From G965197405 sp965197405 (GTDB lineage Bacteria > Chloroflexota > Dehalococcoidia > Lucifugimonadales > JAGWBF01), in NCBI GenBank assembly GCA_965197405.1, contig OZ240206.1, positions 1,674,001 through 1,738,000 on the forward strand: a DNA stretch of 64,000 bases. The letters run 5' to 3'. Positions 7,243-15,587 of this stretch are shown here, one piece after another. Positions within the stretch are counted from its first letter, which is position 1. Every line of letters starts with the position of its first letter. The notes under the pieces were generated by a model. The model was given only the letters and a program-made list of their open reading frames with translations. It did not search any database and was not told the origin of the DNA. The position numbers and the translations under genes are program-made.

Positions 7243-8993
7243 TTGGACGCCTCCTGCCTCAACCGCTCCCCCAATTCTCCTATCGGCATTGCGCCCAGGT
7301 CCTCTCCGTCCCGCTGGCGAACGGCCACGGCGTCGGCTTCCATCTCCCTGTCGCCCACCACCAGCATGTAGGGCACTTTTTGCAACTGGGCGGCCCGTAT
7401 CTTCAGGTTCATGCGCTCTTTTCTGGAGTCCACCTCGACCCGGAAGCCCCGGCCCGCCAGCGTGTCCCGCACCTGGGAGGCGTAGTCTATATGCCGGTCG
7501 GCGATGGGGATGACCACCGCCTGCACCGGGGCCAGCCATAGGGGGAAGGCGCCGCCGTAATGCTCAATCAGGACGCCCAGGAAGCGTTCCATAGAGCCCA
7601 TGATGGCCCTGTGGACCATGTAGGGCCGGTGCTGAGCGCCGTCGGAGTCCTGGAAGTTGAGGTCGAAGCGCTCGGGGAGGTTGAAGTCGAACTGCACCGT
7701 CGTGCACTGCCACGCCCTGCCCAGGGCGTCCTTTATCTTTACGTCTATTTTGGGACCGTAGAAGGCGCCTCCTCCCTCGTCCACGTCGTAGTCCAGGTCG
7801 CGGGTCTCCAGGGCTTGGGCCAGGGACCGGGTGGCGTGGTCCCATACCGCCGGTTCCCCGACGAACTTTTCCGGTCGGGTGGAAAGGGATATTTCGTAAT
7901 CGGTGAAACCGAAGGCGTCCAGCAGCTCGAAGGTCATATCCAGGACGCCCAGCACCTCGTCCCCTATCTGGTCGGGGCGGCAGAAGATATGGGCGTCGTC
8001 CTGGGTGAAGCCCCGCACCCTCATCAGCCCATGCAGCACGCCGCTGCGCTCGTAGCGGTACACGGTGCCCAGCTCGGCGTAGCGGAGGGGAAGCTCGCGG
8101 TAGCTTCTCAGGGCGGACCGGTAAATCATGATGTGGAAGGGGCAGTTCATGGGCTTCATGTAGTATTCCTGCCCGTCTACGTCCATAGGCGAGTACATGC
8201 TATCACCGTAGAAGTCTAGGTGACCGCTGGTCTGCCAGAGGCGGGAGCGTCCCACGTGGGGCGAGTAGACCACGTCGTAGCCGCGCCGGTAGTGCAGCTC
8301 GCGCCAGTAGTCCTCGATGGTGGTGCGGACTCGCCCCCCCTTGGGGTGCCAGGTGATGAGTCCCGGCCCCACGTCTTCGTGGGTGCTGAAGAGGTCAAGC
8401 TGCCTACCCAACCTGCGGTGGTCCCGCTTCTCGGCCTCTTCCAGCAGATTGAGGTGCTCCTCCAGAGCGATCGCGCTCTCGAAGGCTGTGCCATAGATGC
8501 GCTGGAGCATGGGCCGGTTCTCGTCACCCCGCCAGTAGGCCCCCGCCACCGTCAGGAGCTTCAGGGCGGGTATGCCGCCTGTGGAGTCCACATGGGGACC
8601 CTGGCACAGGTCTATAAACTCCCCGTGGCGGTAGATGCTGAGAGGCTCGTCCGGGGGTATCTCTTCGATAAGCTCAAGCTTGAAGGGCTGGTCGCTGAAG
8701 AGCTCTCTGGCCTCCTCGCGGCGTATAATCTCTTTCTCGAAGGCGTGGTCCTCCGATACGGTCTCCCGCACTATCGCTTCGATGCTTTCCAGGTCCTCGG
8801 GAGTGAAGGGCCTCGACACCTGGAAGTCGTAGTAGAAGCCGTCTTCCGTCGGCGGGCCGATTCCTACCTTGGCTTCGGGGAAAAGCCGGAGCACCGCATC
8901 AGCCATTACGTGGGCGGCGGAATGGCGCATCCGGTGGCGCAATGACACCAGTTCCTGGTCCTGCTGCCTGTCTACTGAGCTTCTTCTTGCCAT
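7239..8993 (-). CDS. thrS: Threonyl-tRNA synthetase lacking the TGS domain
   Basis: Class II synthetase charging tRNA-Thr, 584 aa. The editing domain is present (HSAAHVMAD from residue 24, with later CQGPH), as are motif 2 (RYERSGVLHGLMRVRGF) and motif 3 (HRAIMGSMERF). The zinc ligands are the cysteine of MNCPFH and two later histidines. The C-terminal anticodon-binding domain follows (PIADRHIDYA). The usual N-terminal TGS domain of about 60 residues is missing; the ATG at 8993 follows a GGCAGG site. The leader is only about 30 nt, leaving no room for a T-box. A HicB-like gene overlaps its end. Confidence 0.97.
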   Translation of the reverse strand: MARRSSVDRQQDQELVSLRHRMRHSAAHVMADAVLRLFPEAKVGIGPPTEDGFYYDFQVSRPFTPEDLESIEAIVRETVSEDHAFEKEIIRREEARELFSDQPFKLELIEEIPPDEPLSIYRHGEFIDLCQGPHVDSTGGIPALKLLTVAGAYWRGDENRPMLQRIYGTAFESAIALEEHLNLLEEAEKRDHRRLGRQLDLFSTHEDVGPGLITWHPKGGRVRTTIEDYWRELHYRRGYDVVYSPHVGRSRLWQTSGHLDFYGDSMYSPMDVDGQEYYMKPMNCPFHIMIYRSALRSYRELPLRYAELGTVYRYERSGVLHGLMRVRGFTQDDAHIFCRPDQIGDEVLGVLDMTFELLDAFGFTDYEISLSTRPEKFVGEPAVWDHATRSLAQALETRDLDYDVDEGGGAFYGPKIDVKIKDALGRAWQCTTVQFDFNLPERFDLNFQDSDGAQHRPYMVHRAIMGSMERFLGVLIEHYGGAFPLWLAPVQAVVIPIADRHIDYASQVRDTLAGRGFRVEVDSRKERMNLKIRAAQLQKVPYMLVVGDREMEADAVAVRQRDGEDLGAMPIGELGERLRQEASN

Positions 8994-9029
8994 ATCCTGC
9001 CTTCAGATTTTGTGTGTAGCGAAGCATAT

Positions 9030-9058
9030 ATTATAGCCCAACTCCTGTCTTTATTCAA
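9030..9058 (-). promoter_or_regulatory. Promoter of thrS
   Basis: TTGAAT and a perfect TATAAT with a 17-nt spacer on the minus strand, about 37 nt upstream of the thrS ATG. Confidence 0.75.
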
Positions 9059-9076
9059 AGAAGGCGAGAGTCAACC

Positions 9077-9234
9077 CAGGGTCTTTTAATTCTCGACGCC
9101 AGGTGAATACAGGCCCCCGCCGCGTGTCATTCCGAGCGCAGCGAGGAATCTAAAATGCTTGGATAGCAGCACGCCTAAGAAGGCAAGGACATTAGACCCC
9201 TCGCTCCGCTCGGGGTGACAATTGAAAGGCCCTG
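9077..9234. repeat. Main-family dispersed repeat, core type 1
   Basis: A well-preserved 158-nt copy: left end CAGGGTCTTTTAATTCTCG, right end GACAATTGAAAGGCCCTG (imperfect terminal inverted repeats). The inner arms are CATTCCGAGCGCAGCGAGGA and CCCCTCGCTCCGCTCGGGG, and the core is CTTGGATAGCAGCACGCC. The 10 nt AGAGTCAACC followed by CAGGGTCTTT occur again directly after the right end, so a second end fragment follows in tandem. Confidence 0.85.
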
Positions 9235-9460
9235 AGAGTCAACCCAGGGTCTTTCAGTTCTCAAGGATTAGCCAAGCCCAGTATGGTTAAAGCCTGTCCC
9301 GGGACGATTGCAAAATCCCCTCTCCCCTTCGCGGGAGAGGGCTAGCGTGAGGGGGAGTTCCCCCTGACGCGGCTGTCACCCCCATCCCTGACGCTACGCT
9401 CAGGGCAGGCTCTAACCTCCCCCAGTCAAAGGTGAAAGGACTTTTGAAAGACCCTGCGCT
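9235..9460. repeat. Repeat fragments between thrS and the SDR gene
   Basis: Begins with a further left-end fragment of the main family (CAGGGTCTTTCAGTTCTC). Then comes a family-4 sequence with CCTCTCCCCTTCGCGGGAGA and a later AGTCAAAGGTGAAAGGACTT. No gene is supported between 8994 and 9549. Confidence 0.6.
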
Positions 9461-9549
9461 TCCGGGTATTTTAATTGGACGGATACAGGTACAAAATAGA
9501 AGTACGGGCGCTCCTGGAAGTATGAGAAGCATGAAAGGGGGTGTCAGGA

Positions 9550-10395
9550 ATGAGCAGCCCACCACGAAAGACAGCACTCATCACCGGGGCCTCCGCCGGC
9601 ATCGGCAAAGCAACGGCCCTGCATCTCGCCCGGCAGGGATACCACGTGCTGGCAACCAGCCGGCAGATGGCCCGCCTCGACGGACTCATGGACCAGGCCG
9701 GCTCTGCTTCACTGCCCATCTCTGGCTACGAGCTAAATATCAACGAGCCGGCCTCCGTGGAAGAGGTGGTCCCCCGGATTCTGGACGAGGTCGGGAAGCT
9801 GGATGCCCTTATCAATAACGCCGGATACGGCCTCTGGGGGTATCTGGAAGACCTCACCCCGGAGGAGGTGAAAGCCCAGTTCGAGACGAACTTGTTCGCG
9901 GTCTTACGCATGAGCCAGGCGGTGTTGCCCCATATGCGAGAGAGGCAGAGGGGCACCATCGTCAACGTGGGTTCCGTGACGGGCCTCATCGGGAGTCCGA
10001 GTGGCGGGGCCTATTCCGCCAGTAAATTCGCCCTGAGGGGTCTCAGCAGTGTACTGCGAATGGAGGTATCCCGGTTTGGGGTCCGGGTAGTCCTAATTGA
10101 GCCAGGCCTTTTTCGCACGAATTTTCATCGCGACCTGGTGTTGGGAGAGCGAGCGTTGGACCCTGGCTCTCCCTACTATAGCCTGGCCCAGAGGATAAGG
10201 AGAAACTCGGCAGGGAACCAGCGCTGGGCCGGGGACCCCATGAAGGTCGCAAGAACCATTGGAAGGGTGCTGGCATCCGGGCACCCCAGGCACCGCTACA
10301 CTGTGGGACCCGACGCCAGGCTGGGGTCCCTGGCAGCGCGGTTCGTGCCCGACGGCGTACTGGAGTACCTCATAAAAAGGGTAGTGGCAAGGTAG
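9550..10395 (+). CDS. Short-chain dehydrogenase/reductase
   Basis: NAD(P)-dependent oxidoreductase of the classical SDR type, about 281 aa. The cofactor motif TGASAGIG is near residue 13, the NNAGYG motif is near residue 90, and the catalytic YSASK lies about residue 155, with the catalytic serine in NVGSVTG. The ATG at 9550 is preferred to the GTG at 9541 because AGGGGG sits at a better distance. The substrate cannot be told from sequence; the closest look is to SDRs of unknown specificity acting on ketones or alcohols. It stands alone between two repeat-rich gaps. Confidence 0.9.
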   Translation: MSSPPRKTALITGASAGIGKATALHLARQGYHVLATSRQMARLDGLMDQAGSASLPISGYELNINEPASVEEVVPRILDEVGKLDALINNAGYGLWGYLEDLTPEEVKAQFETNLFAVLRMSQAVLPHMRERQRGTIVNVGSVTGLIGSPSGGAYSASKFALRGLSSVLRMEVSRFGVRVVLIEPGLFRTNFHRDLVLGERALDPGSPYYSLAQRIRRNSAGNQRWAGDPMKVARTIGRVLASGHPRHRYTVGPDARLGSLAARFVPDGVLEYLIKRVVAR

Positions 10396-10507
10396 ACGGG
10401 CAGACCCACTCCCGGGTCTTGGGCATACGGGTCTCCCGCCCGCCAGGCAGGGTCTCTTCATTGTCGCCCTCTGTTCAAGCCGGGAGCAGGCCCGAGTGGA
10501 GTGGATG

Positions 10508-10684
10508 CAGGGTCTTTTAATTCTCGACACTAGGCGAATATAGGCCCCCGCCGCGTGTCATTCCGAACGCAGCGAAGCGGAGTGAGGAATCTAAAATGGC
10601 GCCTAACAAAAACCGGAATCAAGGCAGTACCGGCCAGGACTTTAGACCCCTCGCTCCGCTCGGGGTGACAATTAAAAGGCCCTG
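10508..10684. repeat. Main-family dispersed repeat, core type 2
   Basis: A 177-nt copy with both ends (CAGGGTCTTTTAATTCTCG and GACAATTAAAAGGCCCTG) and the second core type (CAAAAACCGGAATCAAGGCA). It accounts for most of the gap 10396-10760. Confidence 0.85.
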
Positions 10685-10701
10685 GGAGCGGATGGCGGCA
10701 A

Positions 10702-10730
10702 TGGAGAATGGGAACCCCAGGTTGTATAAT
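10702..10730 (+). promoter_or_regulatory. Promoter of the pentapeptide-channel gene
   Basis: TGGAGA (four of six -35 matches), a 17-nt spacer and a perfect TATAAT. It lies just outside the right end of the repeat at 10508, about 30 nt before the gene. Confidence 0.6.
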
Positions 10731-10760
10731 TGCGAATGATCAACGAATCAGGGTTATGAA

Positions 10761-11741
10761 TTGCAGGAACAACCTCTACCCCGTACAAAAGAAGCAGTTG
10801 ACTGGTGGTTGAAGCAGTGGGGCCGGGACGACGTATTATCCGGCAGCGAACCCATGTCCCGCAAGGATGTTGAGAGGCTGGTAAGCGTAAATGGCAGGAC
10901 TACCGAGGGCCTAGACCTGGCCTTTCGTAATCTCAATTCAGCCGACCTGTCCGAAATGAACCTCCGAGGGATAAGCTTCCGCGCAGCTGACCTAGGGCGG
11001 GCCGACCTCCGAGAAGCCGACTTGTTCCGGGCCGACCTTCAGGAAGCTGACCTGTTCCGGGCCGACCTCCGGGGCGCATTCCTGATGCAAGCCAACATGC
11101 AGGGGGTATACCTGTTGGCTGTAAGAATAGATGCGCAAACCGATCTGGGGGACATACACTGGGGGCATAAATACATCAACGAATGGGAACGAATCAAGTT
11201 TTACCAGAATGCCCGGGCTAGCTACCGGCAGCTCAACACCTGGTACAAGAACCACGGGCACTCGGACATTGCCGGAGAGTTCCTCTACCGGGAGTGGGTC
11301 TGCAAACGCTTGGAAGCCCAGGAGCACTTGGCTAACGGGTTAAGCTGGCGCCACCCTTGGCATACTTTGCGGGCCCTTAAATGGCAGTGGTGGCGCACCA
11401 TGATACTGTTCCTCTTGATTGCCGCCCACGAGTTGCTTTTCGGCTACGGGGAACGTCCCCTTCGGATAGTGTTTGCCGCTGCCTTTGTCGTCCTGGGATT
11501 CGCTCTGATTTTCCTCCTCTATCCTCTCGCGGACCTCTTCGCAGCTAGTGGAAGCGAGTTTCTGTCTCGCTTGTGGCATTCCTTTTACTTTTCCCTGGTG
11601 TCTTTCACCACCCTGGGTTATGGCGGATGGATTGATTATCCCGACAACTGGACTCGCTATTTGGGAGGCCTGGAGTCCTTTATCGGCTTGTTCATCACAG
11701 CCATGTTTCTGGTGACTTTTACCCGTAAATGGACGAGGTAA
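10761..11741 (+). CDS. Pentapeptide-repeat protein with a potassium-channel pore
   Basis: 326 aa in three parts. Residues 51-122 are pentapeptide repeats (units such as ADLRE, ADLFR, ADLQE), which fold as a right-handed beta helix. Residues 130-205 form a soluble, Trp/Tyr-rich linker. The C-terminus holds hydrophobic segments at about 213-230, 235-258 and 303-321 and, before the last, a pore helix plus the selectivity-filter sequence TTLGYG (283-288). This is the layout of a two-helix potassium channel (Ion_trans_2) subunit with an N-terminal cytosolic domain. Pentapeptide-channel fusions exist in databases but I know of no characterised one. The TTG at 10761 is the best upstream start. No neighbour suggests a partner. 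Confidence 0.8.
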   Translation: MQEQPLPRTKEAVDWWLKQWGRDDVLSGSEPMSRKDVERLVSVNGRTTEGLDLAFRNLNSADLSEMNLRGISFRAADLGRADLREADLFRADLQEADLFRADLRGAFLMQANMQGVYLLAVRIDAQTDLGDIHWGHKYINEWERIKFYQNARASYRQLNTWYKNHGHSDIAGEFLYREWVCKRLEAQEHLANGLSWRHPWHTLRALKWQWWRTMILFLLIAAHELLFGYGERPLRIVFAAAFVVLGFALIFLLYPLADLFAASGSEFLSRLWHSFYFSLVSFTTLGYGGWIDYPDNWTRYLGGLESFIGLFITAMFLVTFTRKWTR

Positions 11742-11869
11742 TGTCAGGCCTGGGAAAGATTTAGAGCCCGTGCGGAGCGGCCAGGAGCGCAGCTGCGACG
11801 GGGGTCTGCGTTCACCTAACGCGAGAATCGAAAAGCCCCGCCCTGCCAGGTCTCTGGGAACGGGCGGTT
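11742..11869. repeat. Degenerate main-family repeat remnant
   Basis: GGGTCTGCGTTCACCTAACG and the following GCGAGAATCGAAAAGCCCC match the outer segment of the main repeat with several changes. No gene is visible. Confidence 0.45.
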
Positions 11870-12847
11870 CTAGTCCTTGAAGGGAGCGGTCTCGCGCCAG
11901 CTCAGGTAGTCCCCGATGCCAGCCGTGAGGTCGAAGCCGGGGGCAAAGCCCAGGTCATCCCGGAGCCGGGTCACGTCCAGGACTCCACGCGCAGACCCAG
12001 GCCGCAGAATCTCGAACTCTTTGGTGGGGTCGTCCACCACCCGCAGGGAAGGGCGTAGCTCAAGCAGCGAGTCAATGACGTCCCCCAGAGTCACCCAGGG
12101 CCCTGCCGAGACGTTGTACACGTCGTAGGATGGGGACGGGGCGTCCAGGACGGCGCGGATTCCCGCGGCAGTGTCGGCCACATAGGTGTAGTCCCGGCCC
12201 ACGCTGCGGTCGCCCACCAGGACAGGCTCGCCCCGTACCACGTTGCTCGTCCACTCGTAGAGGGCGGACATGACGGCCCGGTGCCCCGTGACCCGCTCCA
12301 TGGGACCATAGGGCGAGCTCAAGCGCACGCTCACCGTCGGGAAGCCGTGCAACTCCCCATACCTGCGCGTCAGGAGCTCGCTGGCGTACTTGGTGGAGGC
12401 GTAGAGGCTGCGAGGGTAGAGGGCTGCATCCTCGGCCAGCGCCTGGTCCTCGCGGCCCTCGCCGTAGACGGCCCCGGAGCTGACGTACAGGAACCGCTCC
12501 AGGGACAGCCCGCAAGCCAGGTCCAGGAGGTTAGCCGTCCCCGATACGTTGACGTCAACTATGGCGCGGCTCCGGTCCCTTTCGATGTCGGAGCGTATGC
12601 CCGTGTACACGGCGGCGTGCACTATCTTGGTGATGCCGCGCCCTGCCGCTGCCCGCTCCAGGTCAGCCTTGTTGAGCATATCTCCCTGGATGAAGGTCAC
12701 TCGCTCAGACCAGGGGCCTATGTATTTTCGGGCCAGGGCATCGGCCCCCACCAGGTCGAAGCAGACCACGTCGTGGCCCTGCTGGGCCAGGGTCCTGACG
12801 ATGTTGCTGCCGACGAAGCCCGTGCCGCCGGTGACTAGAGTTGCCAT
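11870..12847 (-). CDS. NAD-dependent epimerase/dehydratase
   Basis: Extended SDR of 325 aa, related to nucleotide-sugar epimerases such as UDP-glucose 4-epimerase. The cofactor motif TGGTGFVG is at residues 6-13, and the catalytic pair is in YASTKYASE around residue 150, after a VSSGAVYGEG segment. The substrate is not determinable from sequence. The ATG at 12847 has GGGAGA a few bases before it. Just upstream lies the CRISPR-like repeat pair and then the ABM gene, all on the same strand. Confidence 0.9.
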   Translation of the reverse strand: MATLVTGGTGFVGSNIVRTLAQQGHDVVCFDLVGADALARKYIGPWSERVTFIQGDMLNKADLERAAAGRGITKIVHAAVYTGIRSDIERDRSRAIVDVNVSGTANLLDLACGLSLERFLYVSSGAVYGEGREDQALAEDAALYPRSLYASTKYASELLTRRYGELHGFPTVSVRLSSPYGPMERVTGHRAVMSALYEWTSNVVRGEPVLVGDRSVGRDYTYVADTAAGIRAVLDAPSPSYDVYNVSAGPWVTLGDVIDSLLELRPSLRVVDDPTKEFEILRPGSARGVLDVTRLRDDLGFAPGFDLTAGIGDYLSWRETAPFKD

Positions 12848-12895
12848 AGGGTCTCCCTTCCCGGACGATGGGCCGCCATTCTTGCATATGATGGC

Positions 12896-12983
12896 GGTCT
12901 ATCCCCGCGTGTGCGGGGGAACCGACTACTTCCAGGCGTCGTCCGTTGGAAAGATGGGTCTATCCCCGCGTGTGCGGGGGAAC
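12896..12983. CRISPR. Two copies of a type I-E-like CRISPR repeat, 61-bp period
   Basis: The 27-nt sequence starting GGTCTATCCCCGCGTG and ending CGGGGGAAC occurs identically at 12896-12922 and 12957-12983. It has the CCCCGC-GTGT-GCGGGG hairpin typical of type I-E repeats, and the 61-bp period equals 28+33. However, the 34-nt 'spacer' is a near copy of the sequence after the second repeat, which is the 3' end of the ABM gene; about five differences, all transitions. So it may be a tandem duplication of hairpin plus gene tail, or a relic array. No cas gene is in the window. Confidence 0.5.
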
Positions 12984-12986
12984 TGG

Positions 12987-13298
12987 CTACTTCCAGGCGT
13001 CGTCCGTCGGGAAGACGGTGCTGGCCCAGCGGACCTCCGTGGGCGCGGCGAACCAGTCCTTCACCGTCTCGCGCCAGCGTATCAGGTGAGGTGTCTGGGT
13101 GTGGGCTTCAAAGGCGGCCCGGTCCCGGTACACCTCGTACAGGTATATCTTGTTGGTGTCGCTCTCGTCCTGAAGCACGTCGAAGCGCAGGCATCCCGGC
13201 TCATCCCGGACCGAGCTGCGAGCGTCATCCAGCATGGCCTCTATAAATTCGTCGCGGTGCTCAGGCTGTATCTGAATGGTCGCCACCAGAGCGTACAT
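12987..13298 (-). CDS. ABM-domain (antibiotic biosynthesis monooxygenase-like) protein
   Basis: 103-aa ferredoxin-like fold protein of the ABM family, which includes quinol monooxygenases such as YgiN. MYALVATIQIQPEHRDEF, then EPGCLRFDVLQDE and the IYLYEVYRDRAAFEAH segment are typical. The ATG at 13298 is chosen because AAAGGAGG lies just upstream; a longer frame exists but has no ribosome site. The last codons (FPTDDAWK and stop) are duplicated inside the CRISPR-like unit downstream. Neighbours are an MFS permease and sugar-acid aldolase upstream, so a catabolic or stress role is possible. Confidence 0.82.
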   Translation of the reverse strand: MYALVATIQIQPEHRDEFIEAMLDDARSSVRDEPGCLRFDVLQDESDTNKIYLYEVYRDRAAFEAHTQTPHLIRWRETVKDWFAAPTEVRWASTVFPTDDAWK

Positions 13299-13356
13299 GC
13301 TGCCTCCTTTTATCTTAATCCGGCGCCGCAGTGGGGCCAACGCACCCGTTGCCCGG

Positions 13357-14640
13357 CTATACCCTCACGAAGGAAATCATGACTCCCGATAGCACTCGGG
13401 TGAAGGCCATGACGAGAAACACCACCAACCAAGGGCTGCCCGTCATGTCCAGCACCACGCCGAACACAATCGCCTGCAGGCCGGCGTAGAAGTAGCCGTG
13501 GGCCTCCAGCAACCCGGAGGACGTGCCGGCCATACGGCGGCCGGCTATGTCAACCGCCAGCGCGCTCAGAGGGGACAGGCTCATAGCAAAGCCACCTACC
13601 AGCAACAGGGCAGCAGCCAAGTACAGGTCCGTCGCAGGAGTCAAGGCTATGACCACCAGGGCCAGGGCGCTGACACCGCAGGACACCACCACCATGGGCC
13701 ATCGTGCGCTGTGCAGCAGCTTGTCCGAGATGACGCCGCCGACTACCGGGGCCAGGAGGTATCCCACAGGCAGCGCCATGGTCACCAGGACCATAGAGCT
13801 GATGTCCAGCCCAGCCTCCTGGACATAGTATATAGGCACCCAGGTGGTGAGTCCATAGCGCACCACGTTCTCCAGGCCCTTGACGTGGCAAGCTATCTGG
13901 AACCGGGGATTGGACAGCAGCAGCTTGTAGGGGCCAAGACCCTTCAGGCGTTGGCTATCCAGCGCCTCGGCGCTGGCCGACACGTCGTCCTCCTCGACGT
14001 ACTCCGGCAGGCCCACGTCCGAGGGTCGGTCGCGGGTCGCGAAATAAAATGCGATGCCCAGGACCGTAATGATAAGGGGAGGATAGCGGAAGGCGGCGCG
14101 CCAGCCGAACTCGTCCACGACCCAGCCGGTGACCAGCCACATCAGCAGCATGGCCCCCCCGGCGAACATCATGACGATGCCTATAGCCTTGCCCCGGTCC
14201 CTCCTGGGCCACCATTGGGATATGAGGCTAATCGCAGGGCTCCAGCAGGCGGCGTTGACGAACCCGTTGATGCCCCAGGGGATGGCGAGGGTCAGGGTGG
14301 ATGTCCCGAAGCTGGTGGCCCAGTTGAGGGCGGTTGTGAGGCAGGCCCCTATCAGCACCCACAGTCGCAGGCCATAGGCCTCTCCCAACCGCCCGTGGAC
14401 CGGGGCGCCCAGGCCGAATCCCCACAGGAGAAGGGCCGTTATTATGGCGATGTCCAGGTGGCTGAGGGCTAGCTCTTCCTTGACCAGGGGCGCGGCAGGC
14501 CAGAAGTTGAAACGGCCCAGGTAGAGGAACAGGTAAAAGACGGCAAAGGCCAGCAGCACCTTCCATTTCCATCGGTGGTAGAGGGGCGGCAACTGGTCGT
14601 AGGAAAGAGCGGGTCGGGGCGGCGTCTTGCCCGTCTCCAT
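13357..14640 (-). CDS. MFS permease, organophosphate/sugar-acid type
   Basis: 427-aa major facilitator with about 12 hydrophobic segments. The start (LYLGRFNFWPAAPLVKEELA) and the GWRAAFRYPP segment resemble the phosphate:organophosphate antiporter and hexuronate/glucarate branches of the superfamily. The substrate is unknown. It lies between the HpcH/HpaI aldolase gene upstream and the ABM gene downstream on the same strand, so import of an acid sugar or hydroxyacid that the aldolase then cleaves would make sense (inference). Confidence 0.88.
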   Translation of the reverse strand: METGKTPPRPALSYDQLPPLYHRWKWKVLLAFAVFYLFLYLGRFNFWPAAPLVKEELALSHLDIAIITALLLWGFGLGAPVHGRLGEAYGLRLWVLIGACLTTALNWATSFGTSTLTLAIPWGINGFVNAACWSPAISLISQWWPRRDRGKAIGIVMMFAGGAMLLMWLVTGWVVDEFGWRAAFRYPPLIITVLGIAFYFATRDRPSDVGLPEYVEEDDVSASAEALDSQRLKGLGPYKLLLSNPRFQIACHVKGLENVVRYGLTTWVPIYYVQEAGLDISSMVLVTMALPVGYLLAPVVGGVISDKLLHSARWPMVVVSCGVSALALVVIALTPATDLYLAAALLLVGGFAMSLSPLSALAVDIAGRRMAGTSSGLLEAHGYFYAGLQAIVFGVVLDMTGSPWLVVFLVMAFTRVLSGVMISFVRV

Positions 14641-14675
14641 GCGGCTTACCCTTCAGGGGAAGTTATCAGCCGTCT

Positions 14676-15434
14676 TTAGCCATCTTTGGCGGCTACCTTT
14701 TCCAGGTACTGGTTGGCTCCGCGAGCGACCCAGGGCTGCCAGTTCGTCAGAAAGAACCTCGCGCCCTTGTCAATGTAGCTTTCCACAGTATCGTCGCTCA
14801 CCAGTGCTCCGGCCACCTTGCCCGCGCTCACAATCTGGGCTATGCACCTGTCAACCACCGCGAGCACTTCCGGATGGTTCATCTGCCCCGTGTAGCCCAT
14901 CGTTTGTCCCAGGTCGCCGGGGGCCAGAAAGTAAACGTCTATATTGTCAACGGAAAGTATATCCTGAAGGTTGTTGACGGCTTCCATCTCCTCTATGAGC
15001 ACCACCATCAGGGACTCTTCATTGGCCTTCCGGAAATACTCGCTAACGCCATAGGACTGGCGGCCCATGCCTATGCCCCGGTAGCCTATGGGTCCGTACT
15101 TGGCGGACCTGGCAGCCTGCTCTGCCGCCGCTTTGCTGCTGACGTGGGGCACGACTATGCCCGTAGCTCCGACATCCAGGGTGCGGGTAATCAGCGAGGG
15201 GTCGTTGCTATTTACACGGCATACCGGCGTCATTCCCCACAGGTCGCAGGCCCTGGACATATGCGCCACGTGTTCCCAGCCAATGGGGCCGTGCTCCGTC
15301 TCAATCCACATGCCGTCGAAGCCGAACTGTCCCATGTAGTCTATGACCTCAGCGTCGTTGAGGCCCCCGACGACGGTGGCGCACTTGCCCTCTCGGAGCT
15401 TCTTCTTGACCCTGTTCTCCCTCATCTCCGCCAT
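14676..15434 (-). CDS. HpcH/HpaI-family aldolase
   Basis: 252-aa class II pyruvate aldolase of the HpcH/HpaI family, which cleaves 2-keto-3-deoxy acids such as ketodeoxyglucarate or 4-hydroxy-2-oxoheptanedioate. GMWIETEHGPIGWEH (metal-binding Glu), GATGIVVPHVSSKAAAEQA and YFLAPGDLGQTMGY (metal-binding Asp) are family motifs. The ATG at 15434 is favoured by GGAGGT 5 nt upstream over the longer frame. It is followed on the minus strand by the MFS permease with a 35-nt gap, probably an operon. Confidence 0.88.
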   Translation of the reverse strand: MAEMRENRVKKKLREGKCATVVGGLNDAEVIDYMGQFGFDGMWIETEHGPIGWEHVAHMSRACDLWGMTPVCRVNSNDPSLITRTLDVGATGIVVPHVSSKAAAEQAARSAKYGPIGYRGIGMGRQSYGVSEYFRKANEESLMVVLIEEMEAVNNLQDILSVDNIDVYFLAPGDLGQTMGYTGQMNHPEVLAVVDRCIAQIVSAGKVAGALVSDDTVESYIDKGARFFLTNWQPWVARGANQYLEKVAAKDG

Positions 15435-15587
15435 CTTACACCTCCGCAGCGATTTATTGAGGCTGGAGGATATGTGACAGGCTATCACCTGGATCAGTAC
15501 ATAGTCAAGATAGCCGTCCGCTATCGGGAAAGGCCCTCAGAGCTATTCGATTCTCGACGTTAGGTGCGTATATCTGCCTGCCTCTAT
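15435..15587. repeat. Outer fragment of the main dispersed repeat
   Basis: AAAGGCCCTCAGAGCTATTC and then GATTCTCGACGTTAGGTGCG match the outer end of the main family. The rest of the gap shows nothing else. Confidence 0.45.

Noticed and set aside
8994..9060. T-box leader for thrS
   Set aside because: The promoter found leaves only about 30 nt before the start codon, too short for a T-box.
12549..13382. 277-aa plus-strand ORF across the CRISPR-like repeats (SPRVRGN-type peptide)
   Set aside because: This peptide is a known false translation of type I-E repeats, and the ORF is antisense to real genes on both sides.
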